From the NCBI RefSeq assembly GCF_014050145.1, contig NZ_JACFYF010000006.1:169145-233144 (forward strand): DNA of 64,000 nucleotides. The letters are read 5' to 3'. Below, in pieces: positions 19,628 to 29,513 of this stretch. The DNA comes from Vibrio marinisediminis. Lineage in GTDB: Bacteria > Pseudomonadota > Gammaproteobacteria > Enterobacterales > Vibrionaceae. The translations under genes were made by a program, and so were the position numbers. Every line of letters begins with the position of its first letter. The stretch's first letter is position 1. The notes below the pieces were generated by a model. The model searched no databases and was not told where the DNA came from. It worked only from the letters and a program-made list of their open reading frames with translations.

Positions 19628-21247
19628 ATGAAACTTAGTAACTTAAAAATTCGATACAAGCTTGCCTCAATTGTCATCTTATCTATATTTCTTATCACTT
19701 TGTCATGCGTGTTTAATTTGCTGCAACAGAAAAGTAGCTCACTACAAGAACGTAAAGATAAGTTGAGTGCTCAAGTAGAAACGGCGGCGACTCTTGTACA
19801 ATACTACTATGAGAAACGTGATGTTTTGGGCAATGACCTAGCCCAACAACAAGCCTTGCAAGCTATTCAGAGTTTGCGCTATGACAGCAGCAACTATTTT
19901 TGGATTTTGAACCAGCAATTACAAGTTGTGATGCATCCACTCAAAACAAACCTAAACGGCAAACAAGCAGACAATTTTAAAGACGGTGCCGGAAAGTTCC
20001 ATTGGCGAGAAATGGTTGCTATCTCCAAGAAACCTGAGCAAAAAGGATTCTTAGACTACCAATGGAAAAGCCCACAAGGTGAGCTAAAGGATAAAGTCTC
20101 TTATGTACAACTTGTTCCTGAGTGGGGTTGGATTATTGGCTCGGGTATATTAGTGGCTGACATTCAAGACACCTTCTATGACCTAGCGATTAAACAAGCG
20201 ATAGTCGCCACTGTTTTTTCCGGGCTACTTTTTGCGATGGGCTTTGCTATCTCAAACAATATTATTGCACCACTAGATAAACTTACTCGTAACACCCAAA
20301 AGATTGCACAAGGTGACCTTCGCTCGCGAATGAATATGTTGCGTAAAGATGAACTTGGAAAAGTCAGTGCACAAATAGATAACATGCTCAATAAACTGCA
20401 AGACACACTAAGTACCGCGCACCACTCTGCTTTACACTCAAGCAGCATGGCAAGCCACATTGCACAAGCAAGTGAAGAAGCCGCCACCAGTGTAAACTCA
20501 CAACATGCCCAACTAGAATTACTTTCTGCCGCCATGACTGAGATGAGTACAACCATCGCAGATGTCGCCACTAACGCAGAAAATACCTCAACAAGCACGC
20601 ATAAAGTCGTCGAACACGCACACCTCAACGATCACACAATGAAGCGCACTTCATTGGCTATCTCTGAAGTCTCTCAAAATACTTCAACCGCCAATGAGCT
20701 GATCAAAGAGCTGCAAAACGGTGTGAATGAAATCAGTAATGTGGTCAATGTGATCAGCGATATCTCTGATCAAACCAACCTACTCGCACTCAATGCCGCC
20801 ATAGAAGCAGCACGAGCTGGAGAGCAAGGACGTGGATTTGCGGTTGTGGCAGAAGAGGTACGTAACTTAGCGAGCCGCACTCAAAACTCAACAGATGAAG
20901 TTCAACACACGATTGAAAAACTCACCGAGCAAGCGGATAAAACCTTTACCGCGATGCAATCTAGCTACGAAAAGGTAAGTCAGAGTGTGCAAGCCTCTGA
21001 TGAGACTCGAGCTCAACTCAATGTCATCGTCACCGAAATGCAAAAAGCGAATGATATGGTGGCACAAATTGCAGCCGCATCAGAGCAACAGAGTACCGTC
21101 GCAACTGAGATGAACCAAAATGTTGCCAGTGTTCATTTGTCAGCCAATGAGATCTTGCAAGCATCACAATCGTTGGCGACTGATAGCCAAGAAATGGCGC
21201 ACTCAGCAGAGCATCTAAGCGAACAACTCAAATACTTTAAGGTGTAA
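19628..21247 (+). CDS. Methyl-accepting chemotaxis protein with single Cache domain
   Basis: Chemoreceptor of 539 residues. TM1 at about residues 12-31; a periplasmic sCache_2-type sensor (about 35-185, with [23 protein letters not shown] and [15 protein letters not shown]); TM2 about 192-212; HAMP about 213-265; then the signalling domain with the conserved hairpin tip [35 protein letters not shown]. Signals to CheA/CheW. The ligand is unknown; sCache_2 receptors often bind small organic acids. No CheR/CheB-tethering pentapeptide is seen at the C-terminus (LKYFKV). It stands alone; a terminator shared with the convergent HdeD-like gene follows. Confidence 0.94.
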   Translation: MKLSNLKIRYKLASIVILSIFLITLSCVFNLLQQKSSSLQERKDKLSAQVETAATLVQYYYEKRDVLGNDLAQQQALQAIQSLRYDSSNYFWILNQQLQVVMHPLKTNLNGKQADNFKDGAGKFHWREMVAISKKPEQKGFLDYQWKSPQGELKDKVSYVQLVPEWGWIIGSGILVADIQDTFYDLAIKQAIVATVFSGLLFAMGFAISNNIIAPLDKLTRNTQKIAQGDLRSRMNMLRKDELGKVSAQIDNMLNKLQDTLSTAHHSALHSSSMASHIAQASEEAATSVNSQHAQLELLSAAMTEMSTTIADVATNAENTSTSTHKVVEHAHLNDHTMKRTSLAISEVSQNTSTANELIKELQNGVNEISNVVNVISDISDQTNLLALNAAIEAARAGEQGRGFAVVAEEVRNLASRTQNSTDEVQHTIEKLTEQADKTFTAMQSSYEKVSQSVQASDETRAQLNVIVTEMQKANDMVAQIAAASEQQSTVATEMNQNVASVHLSANEILQASQSLATDSQEMAHSAEHLSEQLKYFKV

Positions 21248-21294
21248 TTCTCACTGATAAATTAAACAACACTAAAACGTCATGGCTTATAAGC

Positions 21295-21330
21295 AATAGC
21301 CCCCAAAGACACAACCTTTGGGGGCTATTT
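21295..21330. terminator. Bidirectional terminator between chemoreceptor and HdeD-like gene
   Basis: AATAGCCCCCAAAG pairs with CTTTGGGGGCTATT around a seven-base loop; convergent genes on both sides. Confidence 0.85.
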
Positions 21331-21344
21331 TGTAATCCTATCCG

Positions 21345-21920
21345 TTACTCAACGGCTTTTTTCATCTGTAATCCAAGGAAGATAAAGCTGATACCTTCAA
21401 TAAGTAATGAAACGCCTACGAACGTACCCAGTAACGAAAGAGAGAAAGAAGGGTCTTCTAACAGTGTGAAGAAGTAGCCACCGATAAGCAGTGAAACTAA
21501 CCCACTGATAATAATCCAAATACTACCGGGTAATGAACGACTACGGAAACCGAAGATCATCCGCGTTGCACCATTAAACATCATCACCACAACCATCAAC
21601 ATCGTCATTGTAATCAAGCCAGCAAATGGATTGAACAAGATAAAGAGACCACCAATAATGTAAAGCAATGCGCTTAACACGTACCACGTTTTCTCTTTCC
21701 ACACTTTGATGCTGAATGTATGGTATGCCTGAACTAAACCGCTAAACAGGAATAGTCCGCCAACGATCGTGGTAATTGTGACACCAGCAACGACAGGAAG
21801 GCTTAGCGCTCCCAAGCCCGCAATTGAGATGAGAACCCCCACTATCGCAAACCATTTCCAACCTTTAGAAAGCAATGTTTGAGCTGCTGCTTGAGTCGTT
21901 TCTTGTTGTGTATCGCTCAT
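21345..21920 (-). CDS. HdeD family membrane protein (DUF308)
   Basis: Inner-membrane protein of 191 residues with six predicted helices and the repeated glycine-rich DUF308 units (GGLFLFSGLVQAYHTF, GGLFILFNPFAGLITMTMLM). E. coli HdeD is an acid-resistance membrane protein of similar size; the molecular role is not known. The N-terminal 18 residues are polar and cytoplasmic. It is a single-gene unit: a shared terminator lies downstream and the serC terminator upstream. Confidence 0.88.
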   Translation of the reverse strand: MSDTQQETTQAAAQTLLSKGWKWFAIVGVLISIAGLGALSLPVVAGVTITTIVGGLFLFSGLVQAYHTFSIKVWKEKTWYVLSALLYIIGGLFILFNPFAGLITMTMLMVVVMMFNGATRMIFGFRSRSLPGSIWIIISGLVSLLIGGYFFTLLEDPSFSLSLLGTFVGVSLLIEGISFIFLGLQMKKAVE

Positions 21921-22204
21921 AGTGATTTCCTAACATAGTCTTATTCATCTGATAGATACAATTTACGCTTCTAAGCACTTACGACAACTGTCGAATGCAA
22001 AACTATAAATTCCATTCTTAGTGGTTGCAGTGATCATCAACTAAGCGCATAGAGCCGTACCGAACAATCTCAAAACTGATGCTTAATACGCTAGTGACCG
22101 CACAAATATGTCACCCCACCAGCTTTTCGAGTACCCATAAGTTTAGATTACGAATAGATTAGATGCTGACTATTGTCAGCAAGGAAACCGCCGCCCAAAA
22201 ACAG
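21921..22204. other. Gap between the HdeD-like gene and serC
   Basis: With the serC terminator this makes about 330 bases between the two genes. It should hold the promoter of the HdeD-like gene. I find no reading frame, repeat or RNA that I can support. Confidence 0.4.
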
Positions 22205-22233
22205 AAAAAGCCGGCTATTTAGCCAGCTTTTAT
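22205..22233 (-). terminator. serC terminator
   Basis: On the minus strand AAAAGCTGGCT, loop, AGCCGGCTTTTT: a stem with one mismatch and a T-run, starting 19 bases after the serC stop. Confidence 0.8.
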
Positions 22234-22251
22234 TTTTTAAACCGTACTTAC

Positions 22252-23334
22252 TTATGCGTTGGCTGCTTCAAACTCGCGCATAAAATCAACCAAAGCTTGC
22301 ACACCTTCAAGTGGCATTGCGTTGTACATTGATGCACGCATACCGCCGACAGCTCGGTGACCTTTCAATGCCACCAAACCACGCGCTTCTGCTTGCTGCA
22401 AAAACAGCTCATCCAACTCTGGTTTCGCTAGTTGGAATGGTACATTCATGCGCGAACGGTTGTCTGGGTGAATGTTGTTGCGGTAAAAATCAGAGCTATC
22501 CACATAGTTGTAAATAAGCGCTGCTTTCTCGCGATTCACTTGCTCCATTGCAGCCACACCGCCCTGCTCTTTTAGCCATTTAAAGACTAAACCAGACAAG
22601 TACCAAGCAAATGTAGGTGGTGTATTAAACATCGAATCTTTTTCTGCCAAGATCTTATAGTTTAAGAAGCTTGGTAGAATATCGCTGGCAAGTTCGAGTA
22701 AGTCATCACGAACAATCACAATACAAAGACCAGAAGGACCAATATTTTTCTGCGCACCAGCGTAGATAACACCATATTTAGAAACATCAATTTGGCGCGA
22801 AAGAATATTTGAAGACATATCTGCCACAATTGGCTTATCTGTCTGTGGCAACTCGGCAATCTCAACACCGTCGATGGTTTCATTTGGGCAAAAGTGAACA
22901 AAAGCAGCATCATCTGCAACTTGCCACTCACTCGCTGGCTGTACAGCTACTTTGCCATCAATCTCTGTTTTCGCGTTAAACACATCAACTTGGCAATATT
23001 TTTGCGCTTCATCGATCGCGCTTTCCGCCCAGTAACCTGCATCAATATAAGTCGCTTTGGTATTGCTACCTAGCAAGTTCATTGGAATTGCAGCGAACTG
23101 AGCACGCGCACCACCATGGCAGAACAGTACTTTGTAGTTATCAGGGATAGACAGCAAATCGCGTAAATCTTGCTCTGCTTGTGAGGCTACTTGGATAAAC
23201 TCTTTACCACGGTGACTGATTTCCATCACCGAAGTACCTAAGCCATTCCAGTTAACCAATTCCGACTGGGCTTGCTCCATTACCGCTTTCGGTAAAGCCG
23301 CAGGTCCGGCGCTAAAGTTAAAAACGTTGTCCAC
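22252..23334 (-). CDS. serC: Phosphoserine aminotransferase
   Basis: PLP enzyme of 360 residues (E. coli 362). It converts 3-phosphohydroxypyruvate to phosphoserine in serine synthesis and also acts in pyridoxal phosphate synthesis. Begins with the family hallmark [15 protein letters not shown]. The PLP lysine is Lys196 in [12 protein letters not shown], and [11 protein letters not shown] forms the phosphate-binding loop. No aroA follows, unlike in E. coli; it appears to be a single-gene unit with its own terminator. Confidence 0.97.
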   Translation of the reverse strand: MDNVFNFSAGPAALPKAVMEQAQSELVNWNGLGTSVMEISHRGKEFIQVASQAEQDLRDLLSIPDNYKVLFCHGGARAQFAAIPMNLLGSNTKATYIDAGYWAESAIDEAQKYCQVDVFNAKTEIDGKVAVQPASEWQVADDAAFVHFCPNETIDGVEIAELPQTDKPIVADMSSNILSRQIDVSKYGVIYAGAQKNIGPSGLCIVIVRDDLLELASDILPSFLNYKILAEKDSMFNTPPTFAWYLSGLVFKWLKEQGGVAAMEQVNREKAALIYNYVDSSDFYRNNIHPDNRSRMNVPFQLAKPELDELFLQQAEARGLVALKGHRAVGGMRASMYNAMPLEGVQALVDFMREFEAANA

Positions 23335-23404
23335 GGTTTCTTTCCTTGCTCATGTTTTTTATAGACTAATATCATTAATACCACTTTTTCCCTGATAGAA
23401 AAAG

Positions 23405-23430
23405 TGACAAAAGAGGTCTTAAGACCTCTT
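23405..23430 (-). terminator. Palindromic terminator of the DUF945 gene
   Basis: A 20-bp perfect palindrome (23411-23430, AAGAGGTCTT/AAGACCTCTT) with TTTT following on the minus strand, between the DUF945 gene and serC. The stem has almost no loop. Confidence 0.65.
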
Positions 23431-23474
23431 ATATCTGGAAAGTGTAAATATCTTTATACCAAGTACGCTGTAAG

Positions 23475-24743
23475 CTACATCATAAAAGGAAGTAATAAGC
23501 TCATTAGTGGTACTTTTTGCCCACCCTCAAAGACAATATTACCCTCTTTGATTTCAGCTTTAACTTGGTAGCCTTGATCCGTTTGCTTAACAAACTCCAT
23601 AATCACCCCTTCATCAATTGTTTGTTGAATTGCAGGGTATTGATCTACCAAGGCATTAGAAATAAACGAATCAAAATGACCTTGCAGCGCTGGCATTACC
23701 TTCATCGGATCTTGTGAAACATTGTCGGTGCCTTGTGGCACGATCAGTTTCCATTGCGATGTGAACTCACCGTCGCCAATGTTCATCGAGATTTTATCAC
23801 TAGAAAGATAGAAGCCTTTAGAAAACAAATTATCGAGATACGGAATCATCTCTTGCAGATCTTGAGCAGTCAACATTGGCGAGTTTTGATACAAAGTCAC
23901 TAATTGTTCAAATGAAGCGGCGTCTAAATCACCAAAAGCAAAATCAATTTCTAGGTTTTCCAAGCTCTCTTGTTCGACTGTGACTTCACCCACGCTTACC
24001 GTGTGCTTACTTGCGACACGTTCAGTCGTTTCTGCGTACTCAGCAGAATAAACGTATTCACCATTCTTTAAATTAAATTGCACGGTTTGCTGAGGGTCAA
24101 AGACTGACATCTGCTCAATCTTCATCATTTGGTCGCCAATCCAGAAGCTATTCACCTTCTTACCGCTGCCCTGACCCGTAACGTTTTCAACTAAGAGCTT
24201 CTCACCGCTATTGAAATCCACTTCAATTGAAGGAACCGTCAACTCATAATCAACTTGCCCTAGAACCGTCGCATGACCTTTTAAAGTCGAAGGGGTGATC
24301 AGCATCATCGCGCCATCTTCACCTTCTGTTGATTGGTGCCAGTTATCGAGTTTGAATTCGAAGTCTGTATTACCGTTAAGTTGAGTGACGGTATGCAGCG
24401 TCAATGGAATCTCTGTCCAATTGTCCATAACTGAATCAGCAGATAAACTAATTAGACCGTGCTGAATATTACTATTTACAACAATCTCTGCCGGTACGCC
24501 ATCGGCTTCAAGTTGTGCAGCCATAACGGGGTCAGTCACGACATAACGGGTAGTGACCGTTGAAGAAAGGTATCCACGATCGTAACTCACAATCTCAGCA
24601 GTTAGCGCATCAGAGTTTAGTTTTGCCACGCTATCTTCGATCACATTCTGACCGATCTGACCAACCGCTAGCGGCCAACATAATGCCAACGAGATTGCGC
24701 CACCAATAGCAGCAAATTTTCTAAGTTGTACCATCGAACTCAT
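23475..24743 (-). CDS. DUF945 family (YdgA-like) periplasmic or membrane-anchored protein
   Basis: Protein of 422 residues of the DUF945/YdgA family. Residues 10-28 form one hydrophobic segment (FAAIGGAISLALCWPLAVG), either an uncleaved anchor or signal peptide. The rest is a beta-rich periplasmic domain beginning with the family pattern AEIVSYDRGYLSSTVTTRYVV. Members resemble AsmA-like or lipid-interacting envelope proteins, but no function is established. An alternative start three codons in (ATG 24734) cannot be excluded. It is a single-gene unit, divergent from the sensor kinase. Confidence 0.85.
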   Translation of the reverse strand: MSSMVQLRKFAAIGGAISLALCWPLAVGQIGQNVIEDSVAKLNSDALTAEIVSYDRGYLSSTVTTRYVVTDPVMAAQLEADGVPAEIVVNSNIQHGLISLSADSVMDNWTEIPLTLHTVTQLNGNTDFEFKLDNWHQSTEGEDGAMMLITPSTLKGHATVLGQVDYELTVPSIEVDFNSGEKLLVENVTGQGSGKKVNSFWIGDQMMKIEQMSVFDPQQTVQFNLKNGEYVYSAEYAETTERVASKHTVSVGEVTVEQESLENLEIDFAFGDLDAASFEQLVTLYQNSPMLTAQDLQEMIPYLDNLFSKGFYLSSDKISMNIGDGEFTSQWKLIVPQGTDNVSQDPMKVMPALQGHFDSFISNALVDQYPAIQQTIDEGVIMEFVKQTDQGYQVKAEIKEGNIVFEGGQKVPLMSLLLPFMM

Positions 24744-24971
24744 TCTTTAAGTATCCGTCTTCTTATCAGTATAGTGTTTGCATCAATACCTTTAGCTGCA
24801 GGCATGATTCAAAGCCGTATTGCATTAAAGTCTACACTAAAAAAGCTTGCGATAAATCAGAGTATTGGCGGATTTGTTTTTCGAGCAGAATTTATATAAC
24901 TCAGCTCTCAGCACTTTTACTTAGCTCTTGATACGCTGTCAGTCTGGCAAGACTAAAGTTTGGAGGACACG

Positions 24972-26915
24972 TTGAATCAATATGCCCTGCTCTGTCTCGA
25001 CAACAATCCAGTAAGCATTGAGCAGCTACGAAAGGAACTCAGCAGCTTTGCCTCAAGATTCGACATTCACTGTGCCGATTCCCTTGAGGAGGCTCACGCC
25101 TCTTTGCAATTTTGCCTAGATCGCAACCAACCTGTTGCGTTAGTGATTGCCAGCCACCATGAAAACTTTGATGGCGCCGATTTTTTGATCCAACTTGATA
25201 AATCACCACTGACTCAACGTGCTCGTAAAGTGTTGATTAGCTGCGGGCAAGACATTCAAGCCATCCTTACTGCGGTCAATGAAGGGCGCTTAGACCACTG
25301 TTTGACCAAACCTTTGCAAGATAACCTTGTTTACAAGACCGCACAAAACGAGCTCAGTAACTTTGTTATAGAAGAAGACAAAGAAAATCTACTCGCCTAC
25401 GGGCTAATACTTGACCAACAAAGACTACTGCGCGCGCACATCGACCAAAAGATGCGAAGCTATCAAGCGGGGTTTATCACTGATCACCATAAAATGTCGG
25501 ACAGTGATTTAGCTGAACAAGTCATCAATGCACTCAAGCAGTTCTTTGCCAACGGCGATGAAACACAAGCGATACGTCATTACTCAAGCGACCATCTCTT
25601 AACCATTGAGGGCGAAGATAACAATTTCCTTTGGTTTATTATTTCAGGCGAAGTGGCGCTGTATAAGAAAGACGAGCTAGGAATGCAGCGAGAAGTCGTT
25701 CGTCACACCAAAGGTAATCTGGTTGGTGGTATGTCGTTTGTCACTGGAGAGCCGTCATTTTCAACTGCGATCACCCTAACTAATACTGACGTGATTAAAC
25801 TCGACCGTGAAGTCTTTAGTACGGTCATGTATTCCGATACGGCATTGCTGCCCCTATTTACCAACTTATTGCTGCGTCACTTCAACCGACGCTTGCAGCG
25901 CAATATCAACACTAAGCTGCAACTGCAAAAAACGCTTGAATCGCTCGAAGTAGCACACCATCAACTTATCGAAAGCGAAAAAATGGCGATGCTTGGTCAG
26001 CTCGTGGCTGGTGTAGCCCATGAATTAAACAACCCAATCGCCGCAATTTTGCGCGGTACAGAAACCTTAACCGATAACATTCTTAAGTTGGTCAATAGCG
26101 ATGGCAAATGCCCACCAGAACTGACCAGCCACGTCCTCACCAGAGCATTATCATCACGACCAAACTCAACCGCGGATGATAGACAAAAAGCCAAAGCAGT
26201 AGAACAAGTCATCGGAGACCGACGACTTGCAAAAAAACTGGTGCGCCTAGGCTTGAATGAAGATCAACTCTGGCTCACTAAAACGCGAACTAACCCTCGC
26301 GAGGTCAATGATGAACTTGATGAACTCGATAATTATCACCTCGCTGGCGCTACACTACGCTCAATTAATGTATGTGCACAACGTATTGCCGATATGGTGA
26401 AAAGCTTAAAAGGCTACGCCCGACAAGATGATGAAACCTTTCACTACGTCAATATCCATGAAGGCATAGAAGATACTTTAGTGATATTCGAGAATAAGCT
26501 AAAGATACATCAAGTAGAGAAAAACTATGCCGATTTACCCCTTGTTAACTGCTTACCGATTGCCCTTCAGCAGGTTTGGACCAATCTCATTTCCAACGCT
26601 ATTGATGCTTTTCCGCCGCATGGAAAGTTAACTATTACCACCCGAAGCGCAATAAAAAATGACAAGCGTTGGGTTGTGGTTGAGATTAAAGACAACGGAC
26701 ACGGCATTTCACCGGATCTTCAGCAACAAGTGTTTGCCCTCAACTTCACCACCAAAAAAGAAGGAAACTTTGGGCTAGGTATCGGTTTGTCAGTTTGCCA
26801 GCAGATCATTCAACAGCATGGTGGCATCATTGAAGTCAGCTCTAACGTCAATGAATACACACAAATGTCGGTTTGGTTGCCGATAAGTGAACAACCCAGC
26901 AACAGCGAGGAATAA
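24972..26915 (+). CDS. Histidine kinase with pseudo-receiver and cyclic-nucleotide-binding domains
   Basis: Soluble sensor kinase of about 647 residues. Order: receiver-like domain (1-115) lacking the phospho-acceptor (LVIASHHENF has Ser where Asp is expected); linker (116-165); CRP-type cNMP-binding domain (about 190-310, LWFIISGEVALYKK); HisKA with His350 in GVAHELNNP; an extra segment of about 80 residues; HATPase (about 515-640) with NLISNAIDAF, DNGHGI and GLGIGLS. The TTG at 24972 is chosen because GGAGG lies five bases upstream; a TTG at 24960 adds four residues. No membrane segment. It ends three bases before its response regulator. The N-terminal region resembles that regulator over its whole length. 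Confidence 0.88.
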   Translation: MNQYALLCLDNNPVSIEQLRKELSSFASRFDIHCADSLEEAHASLQFCLDRNQPVALVIASHHENFDGADFLIQLDKSPLTQRARKVLISCGQDIQAILTAVNEGRLDHCLTKPLQDNLVYKTAQNELSNFVIEEDKENLLAYGLILDQQRLLRAHIDQKMRSYQAGFITDHHKMSDSDLAEQVINALKQFFANGDETQAIRHYSSDHLLTIEGEDNNFLWFIISGEVALYKKDELGMQREVVRHTKGNLVGGMSFVTGEPSFSTAITLTNTDVIKLDREVFSTVMYSDTALLPLFTNLLLRHFNRRLQRNINTKLQLQKTLESLEVAHHQLIESEKMAMLGQLVAGVAHELNNPIAAILRGTETLTDNILKLVNSDGKCPPELTSHVLTRALSSRPNSTADDRQKAKAVEQVIGDRRLAKKLVRLGLNEDQLWLTKTRTNPREVNDELDELDNYHLAGATLRSINVCAQRIADMVKSLKGYARQDDETFHYVNIHEGIEDTLVIFENKLKIHQVEKNYADLPLVNCLPIALQQVWTNLISNAIDAFPPHGKLTITTRSAIKNDKRWVVVEIKDNGHGISPDLQQQVFALNFTTKKEGNFGLGIGLSVCQQIIQQHGGIIEVSSNVNEYTQMSVWLPISEQPSNSEE

Positions 26916-26918
26916 ACT

Positions 26919-27416
26919 ATGAACAAGTACCTCATTCTATGTGTCGACGATGAACGAGAAGTATTAGACAGCGTTATTCAAGACCTCGACTGTTTTGAGG
27001 AGCACTTCTTATTGGAAGGTGCGGAATCCGTCGCGGAAGCCAAAGAAATCATAGCCGAGGCGCAATCTGAAGGTGCGCAGCTAGCCCTGATCCTTTGTGA
27101 TCATATTATGCCAGAGCAAACGGGTATCAGTTTCTTAATCGAACTCCATGACAATAAATTGACAGCAAAATCAAAAAAATTATTACTCACAGGTCAAGCT
27201 GGCTTAGAAGACACCGTAGAGGCGATTAACCATGCCAGCCTCGATTTTTACCTGTCTAAACCTTGGAGTGGTGAGCAAATGCGTTTAATCGCCAAAGAGC
27301 TGTTAACGCAGTACATGATAGACAACGAACCTGAACTCATGCCTTGGGCTCAGGTGCTTGATACCGAGAAGATATTTAATGCGATTGCTGATAATCGCAT
27401 CAGTTTTGGTGAATAG
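26919..27416 (+). CDS. Single-domain response regulator paired with the upstream kinase
   Basis: Response regulator of 165 residues: receiver domain (about 1-125) with acidic pair in CVDDERE, phospho-acceptor Asp61 in LILCDHIMPE, the Thr in LLLTGQAG and the Lys in YLSKPW, followed by a 40-residue tail (WAQVLDTEKIFNAIADN) but no DNA-binding or enzymatic output. Its start is three bases after the kinase stop, so the two are translated together. The whole protein, tail included, resembles the N-terminal 150 residues of the kinase (AYGLILDQQRLLRAHIDQ), which suggests duplication and fusion. Output is probably through protein contact. Confidence 0.9.
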   Translation: MNKYLILCVDDEREVLDSVIQDLDCFEEHFLLEGAESVAEAKEIIAEAQSEGAQLALILCDHIMPEQTGISFLIELHDNKLTAKSKKLLLTGQAGLEDTVEAINHASLDFYLSKPWSGEQMRLIAKELLTQYMIDNEPELMPWAQVLDTEKIFNAIADNRISFGE

Positions 27417-27591
27417 CTGCACACTTTTACTACCACAAGCGGCATGTAATTTGCTTAAAATAAAATTATCGACAAAACAATGACATTTTTGCCTAGTGCT
27501 GCTGTTCAACAATCAGTAATATGCTCGAGGTATATAAGGGTAACATTGTCGCCCAAACACGGATTTAATAACTTAAAGGTTCATCTCCATT

Positions 27592-28137
27592 ATGCGTAAA
27601 ACAATCTTAGCTGCCGCGCTAGTGCTTGTATCTGGTCAGTCTTTTGCAATGTCAGATCCTAACAGTCCATCAATTATGAGCAACTTTAGCTACGATTACC
27701 TTGAAGCCCGTATTGGTGCTAGCCCTGGTACATTCGGTGCAGGTATGAGCAAATCTATCCACCCTAATGCACACGCTGTTGCTCGTGTTGATTCTGAATT
27801 CTCTGGTGACTTTGATTCAGCAATGGGTGTTGGCTTCCATGCGCCAATCAACAACTGGGCAGACCTAACAGGTGAAATCCTTTACCGTTTGGTTGACAGT
27901 GATTGGTCAGGTACTGAATCAGGTATGGAACTAAACCTTGGCGTTCGTCAATGGCTTGGTCCACAACTAGAAGTTGGTGGTAAAGGCGGTTACTTGTCTA
28001 TCGACGACAATGAAGAATGGATTGCGTCAGCGTACGCTCGCTTCCACGCAACTGAGCTATTCTCTCTAGGTGGCGAAGCGCGTTTCAATGAGTTCTACGG
28101 TGACTCAATGATGTTCTCGGCTCGCTTCAAGTTCTAA
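27592..28137 (+). CDS. Small outer-membrane beta-barrel protein
   Basis: Protein of 181 residues. Signal peptide at residues 1-19 (RKTILAAALVLVSGQSFA). The mature part alternates polar and hydrophobic residues in short strands (WADLTGEILYRLVD, SGMELNLGVRQWL, WIASAYARFHATELFSLGGEARF) and ends in FSARFKF with the C-terminal Phe that the BAM machinery recognises. About eight strands fit an OmpX/OmpW-size barrel, but I do not recognise a named family. Strong GGTTCATCTCC spacing upstream is not a clear ribosome site. A terminator follows. Confidence 0.78.
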   Translation: MRKTILAAALVLVSGQSFAMSDPNSPSIMSNFSYDYLEARIGASPGTFGAGMSKSIHPNAHAVARVDSEFSGDFDSAMGVGFHAPINNWADLTGEILYRLVDSDWSGTESGMELNLGVRQWLGPQLEVGGKGGYLSIDDNEEWIASAYARFHATELFSLGGEARFNEFYGDSMMFSARFKF

Positions 28138-28160
28138 CTTGAACTAGAGACAAAGAATAC

Positions 28161-28196
28161 AAAAATCCCGGCATCATAAACGCCGGGATTTTTATA
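28161..28196 (+). terminator. Terminator of the beta-barrel gene
   Basis: AAAAATCCCGGC / GCCGGGATTTTT around a nine-base loop. Confidence 0.88.
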
Positions 28197-28253
28197 TTGA
28201 GTCGCTTCAAACTAAACGTTCAATCTTAGCCAATACACCTTATTTCTAATTCA

Positions 28254-28994
28254 CTATTCCAAACCTAATTGCTCAGAGATTGCTTGAATTTGCTCTAGGT
28301 CCATTTCGTGTACACGGATCATTTGATTGATTTGGCTAATACGCGAGTTTGCTTCGTCTTGCTTATCACAAGAATCTGATTTAGCTTCCCAAGAAGTGCC
28401 ATCTAAATAAGCATTACAATCTTGTTTCAGCGCTTCCAACTTAGGCTCTAACTCTGCCTGTTCTTTAGAAAGTGCTTCCAACTCTTGTTTCACTTTTAGC
28501 TCTCGTTGAAATAATTCACGCGAACGCTCTAGCAAACTTACCTGCATATCTGCTTGCTGATTCAAGCGATCATTTTTTTGAGCGGCTGTCGTTAAATCAC
28601 TCTTTTGCGATTCAATTTGCTGGTTCAAATTGGTGTTATGGCTTTCAAGCAGAACAATTTGCTTGTTAAGCTCCTCAACCTCAGTTTGATGATTTTCCTG
28701 CAGTTGCTGAATTTTAGCCTGCAGTTTCTCTTCTACTTCAGTGTCCACATTGGCAACGCGCTTTTCCACCGTCACCACCAACTGCTTCTTCTCTTGCTGA
28801 ATAGATTGATATTGTTGTTGCAACTCAACGTAAGTTGCTTGCCATTTACTTGCTGTCAACGATGAACCTACGATCCCACCAAGAGCAAGACCTAATACAC
28901 CCGCAATAGCGATATAGAGATAACTGCGTTTATCACGCTGCTCGATCACGACTACGTCATCTTCGCTGTTGTCTATATCCGTCGTTTTATTCAC
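28254..28994 (-). CDS. Membrane-anchored coiled-coil protein
   Basis: Protein of 246 residues. An acidic cytoplasmic head (1-24), one membrane helix (about 26-46, LYIAIAGVLGLALGGIVGSSL), then a long coiled coil (about 50-190, rich in Gln, Glu, Leu and Lys), a short segment with two Cys (CNAYLDGTSWEAKSDSC) and a final helix. The topology suggests a periplasmic coiled coil. The start is GTG, preceded by AGGAG. It lies 17 bases after a 52-residue membrane protein, so the two form an operon. No named family recognised. Confidence 0.78.
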   Translation of the reverse strand: MNKTTDIDNSEDDVVVIEQRDKRSYLYIAIAGVLGLALGGIVGSSLTASKWQATYVELQQQYQSIQQEKKQLVVTVEKRVANVDTEVEEKLQAKIQQLQENHQTEVEELNKQIVLLESHNTNLNQQIESQKSDLTTAAQKNDRLNQQADMQVSLLERSRELFQRELKVKQELEALSKEQAELEPKLEALKQDCNAYLDGTSWEAKSDSCDKQDEANSRISQINQMIRVHEMDLEQIQAISEQLGLE

Positions 28995-29011
28995 TTTTGG
29001 CTCCTACTCAT

Positions 29012-29170
29012 CTAGCGCATAAGTTCTGTGATCATGATGCTCGCGGTATAGATTAAGAAACCTGACACTAAGGTTATAACAACGTATTTCTGCAATTTTT
29101 CATTGGTTCTGTAACGAACCAACACAAACGCAATGGCAATAAGAAACACGATTGCAATCAATCTAGTCAT
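29012..29170 (-). CDS. 52-residue single-pass membrane protein
   Basis: Short gene found by reading the minus strand: ATG at 29170, stop TAG at 29012-29014, preceded by AAGGAGAGG at good spacing. Product begins MTRLIAIVFLIAIAFVLVRYR, a hydrophobic helix followed by a basic stop-transfer. A second hydrophobic stretch (YVVITLVSGFLIYTASIMI) suggests two passes with a short loop. It stops 17 bases before the coiled-coil gene, whose ribosome site lies between. Real by ribosome site and operon spacing; function unknown. Confidence 0.7.
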   Translation of the reverse strand: MTRLIAIVFLIAIAFVLVRYRTNEKLQKYVVITLVSGFLIYTASIMITELMR

Positions 29171-29513
29171 AACCTCTCCTTAGCAGACTCTACGCCCGGC
29201 ATCCCAACTCAGCAGGATTCTAAACTTCTCTTTTATACCATTTTTTTGCCACAAAAGGTCAGCGCAAGGTTGTTTTCTCGCGTTAAATATAGCTCATAGC
29301 CAGAAGGATAAGGCACTGTTTAGAAAATGACGCGACTGCAAGCCATTTTGAACTGCAATAATGGTCAAAGAGTGAGCGAGATGATAGCGACCTCCCTAAA
29401 CACTTACCGTTTTGATTAATATCCCAACAATTAAGCTGTTTTACTGGCTTTCTATTTGGGTCAGACCAATATTTAGGGTATAAACAATCGTCCTAATTAT
29501 TTGAGGCAGACAC
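29171..29513. other. Gap between the small membrane gene and yggL
   Basis: About 340 bases between divergent genes. It should contain promoters for both sides. No other reading frame, RNA or repeat can be supported. Confidence 0.4.
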
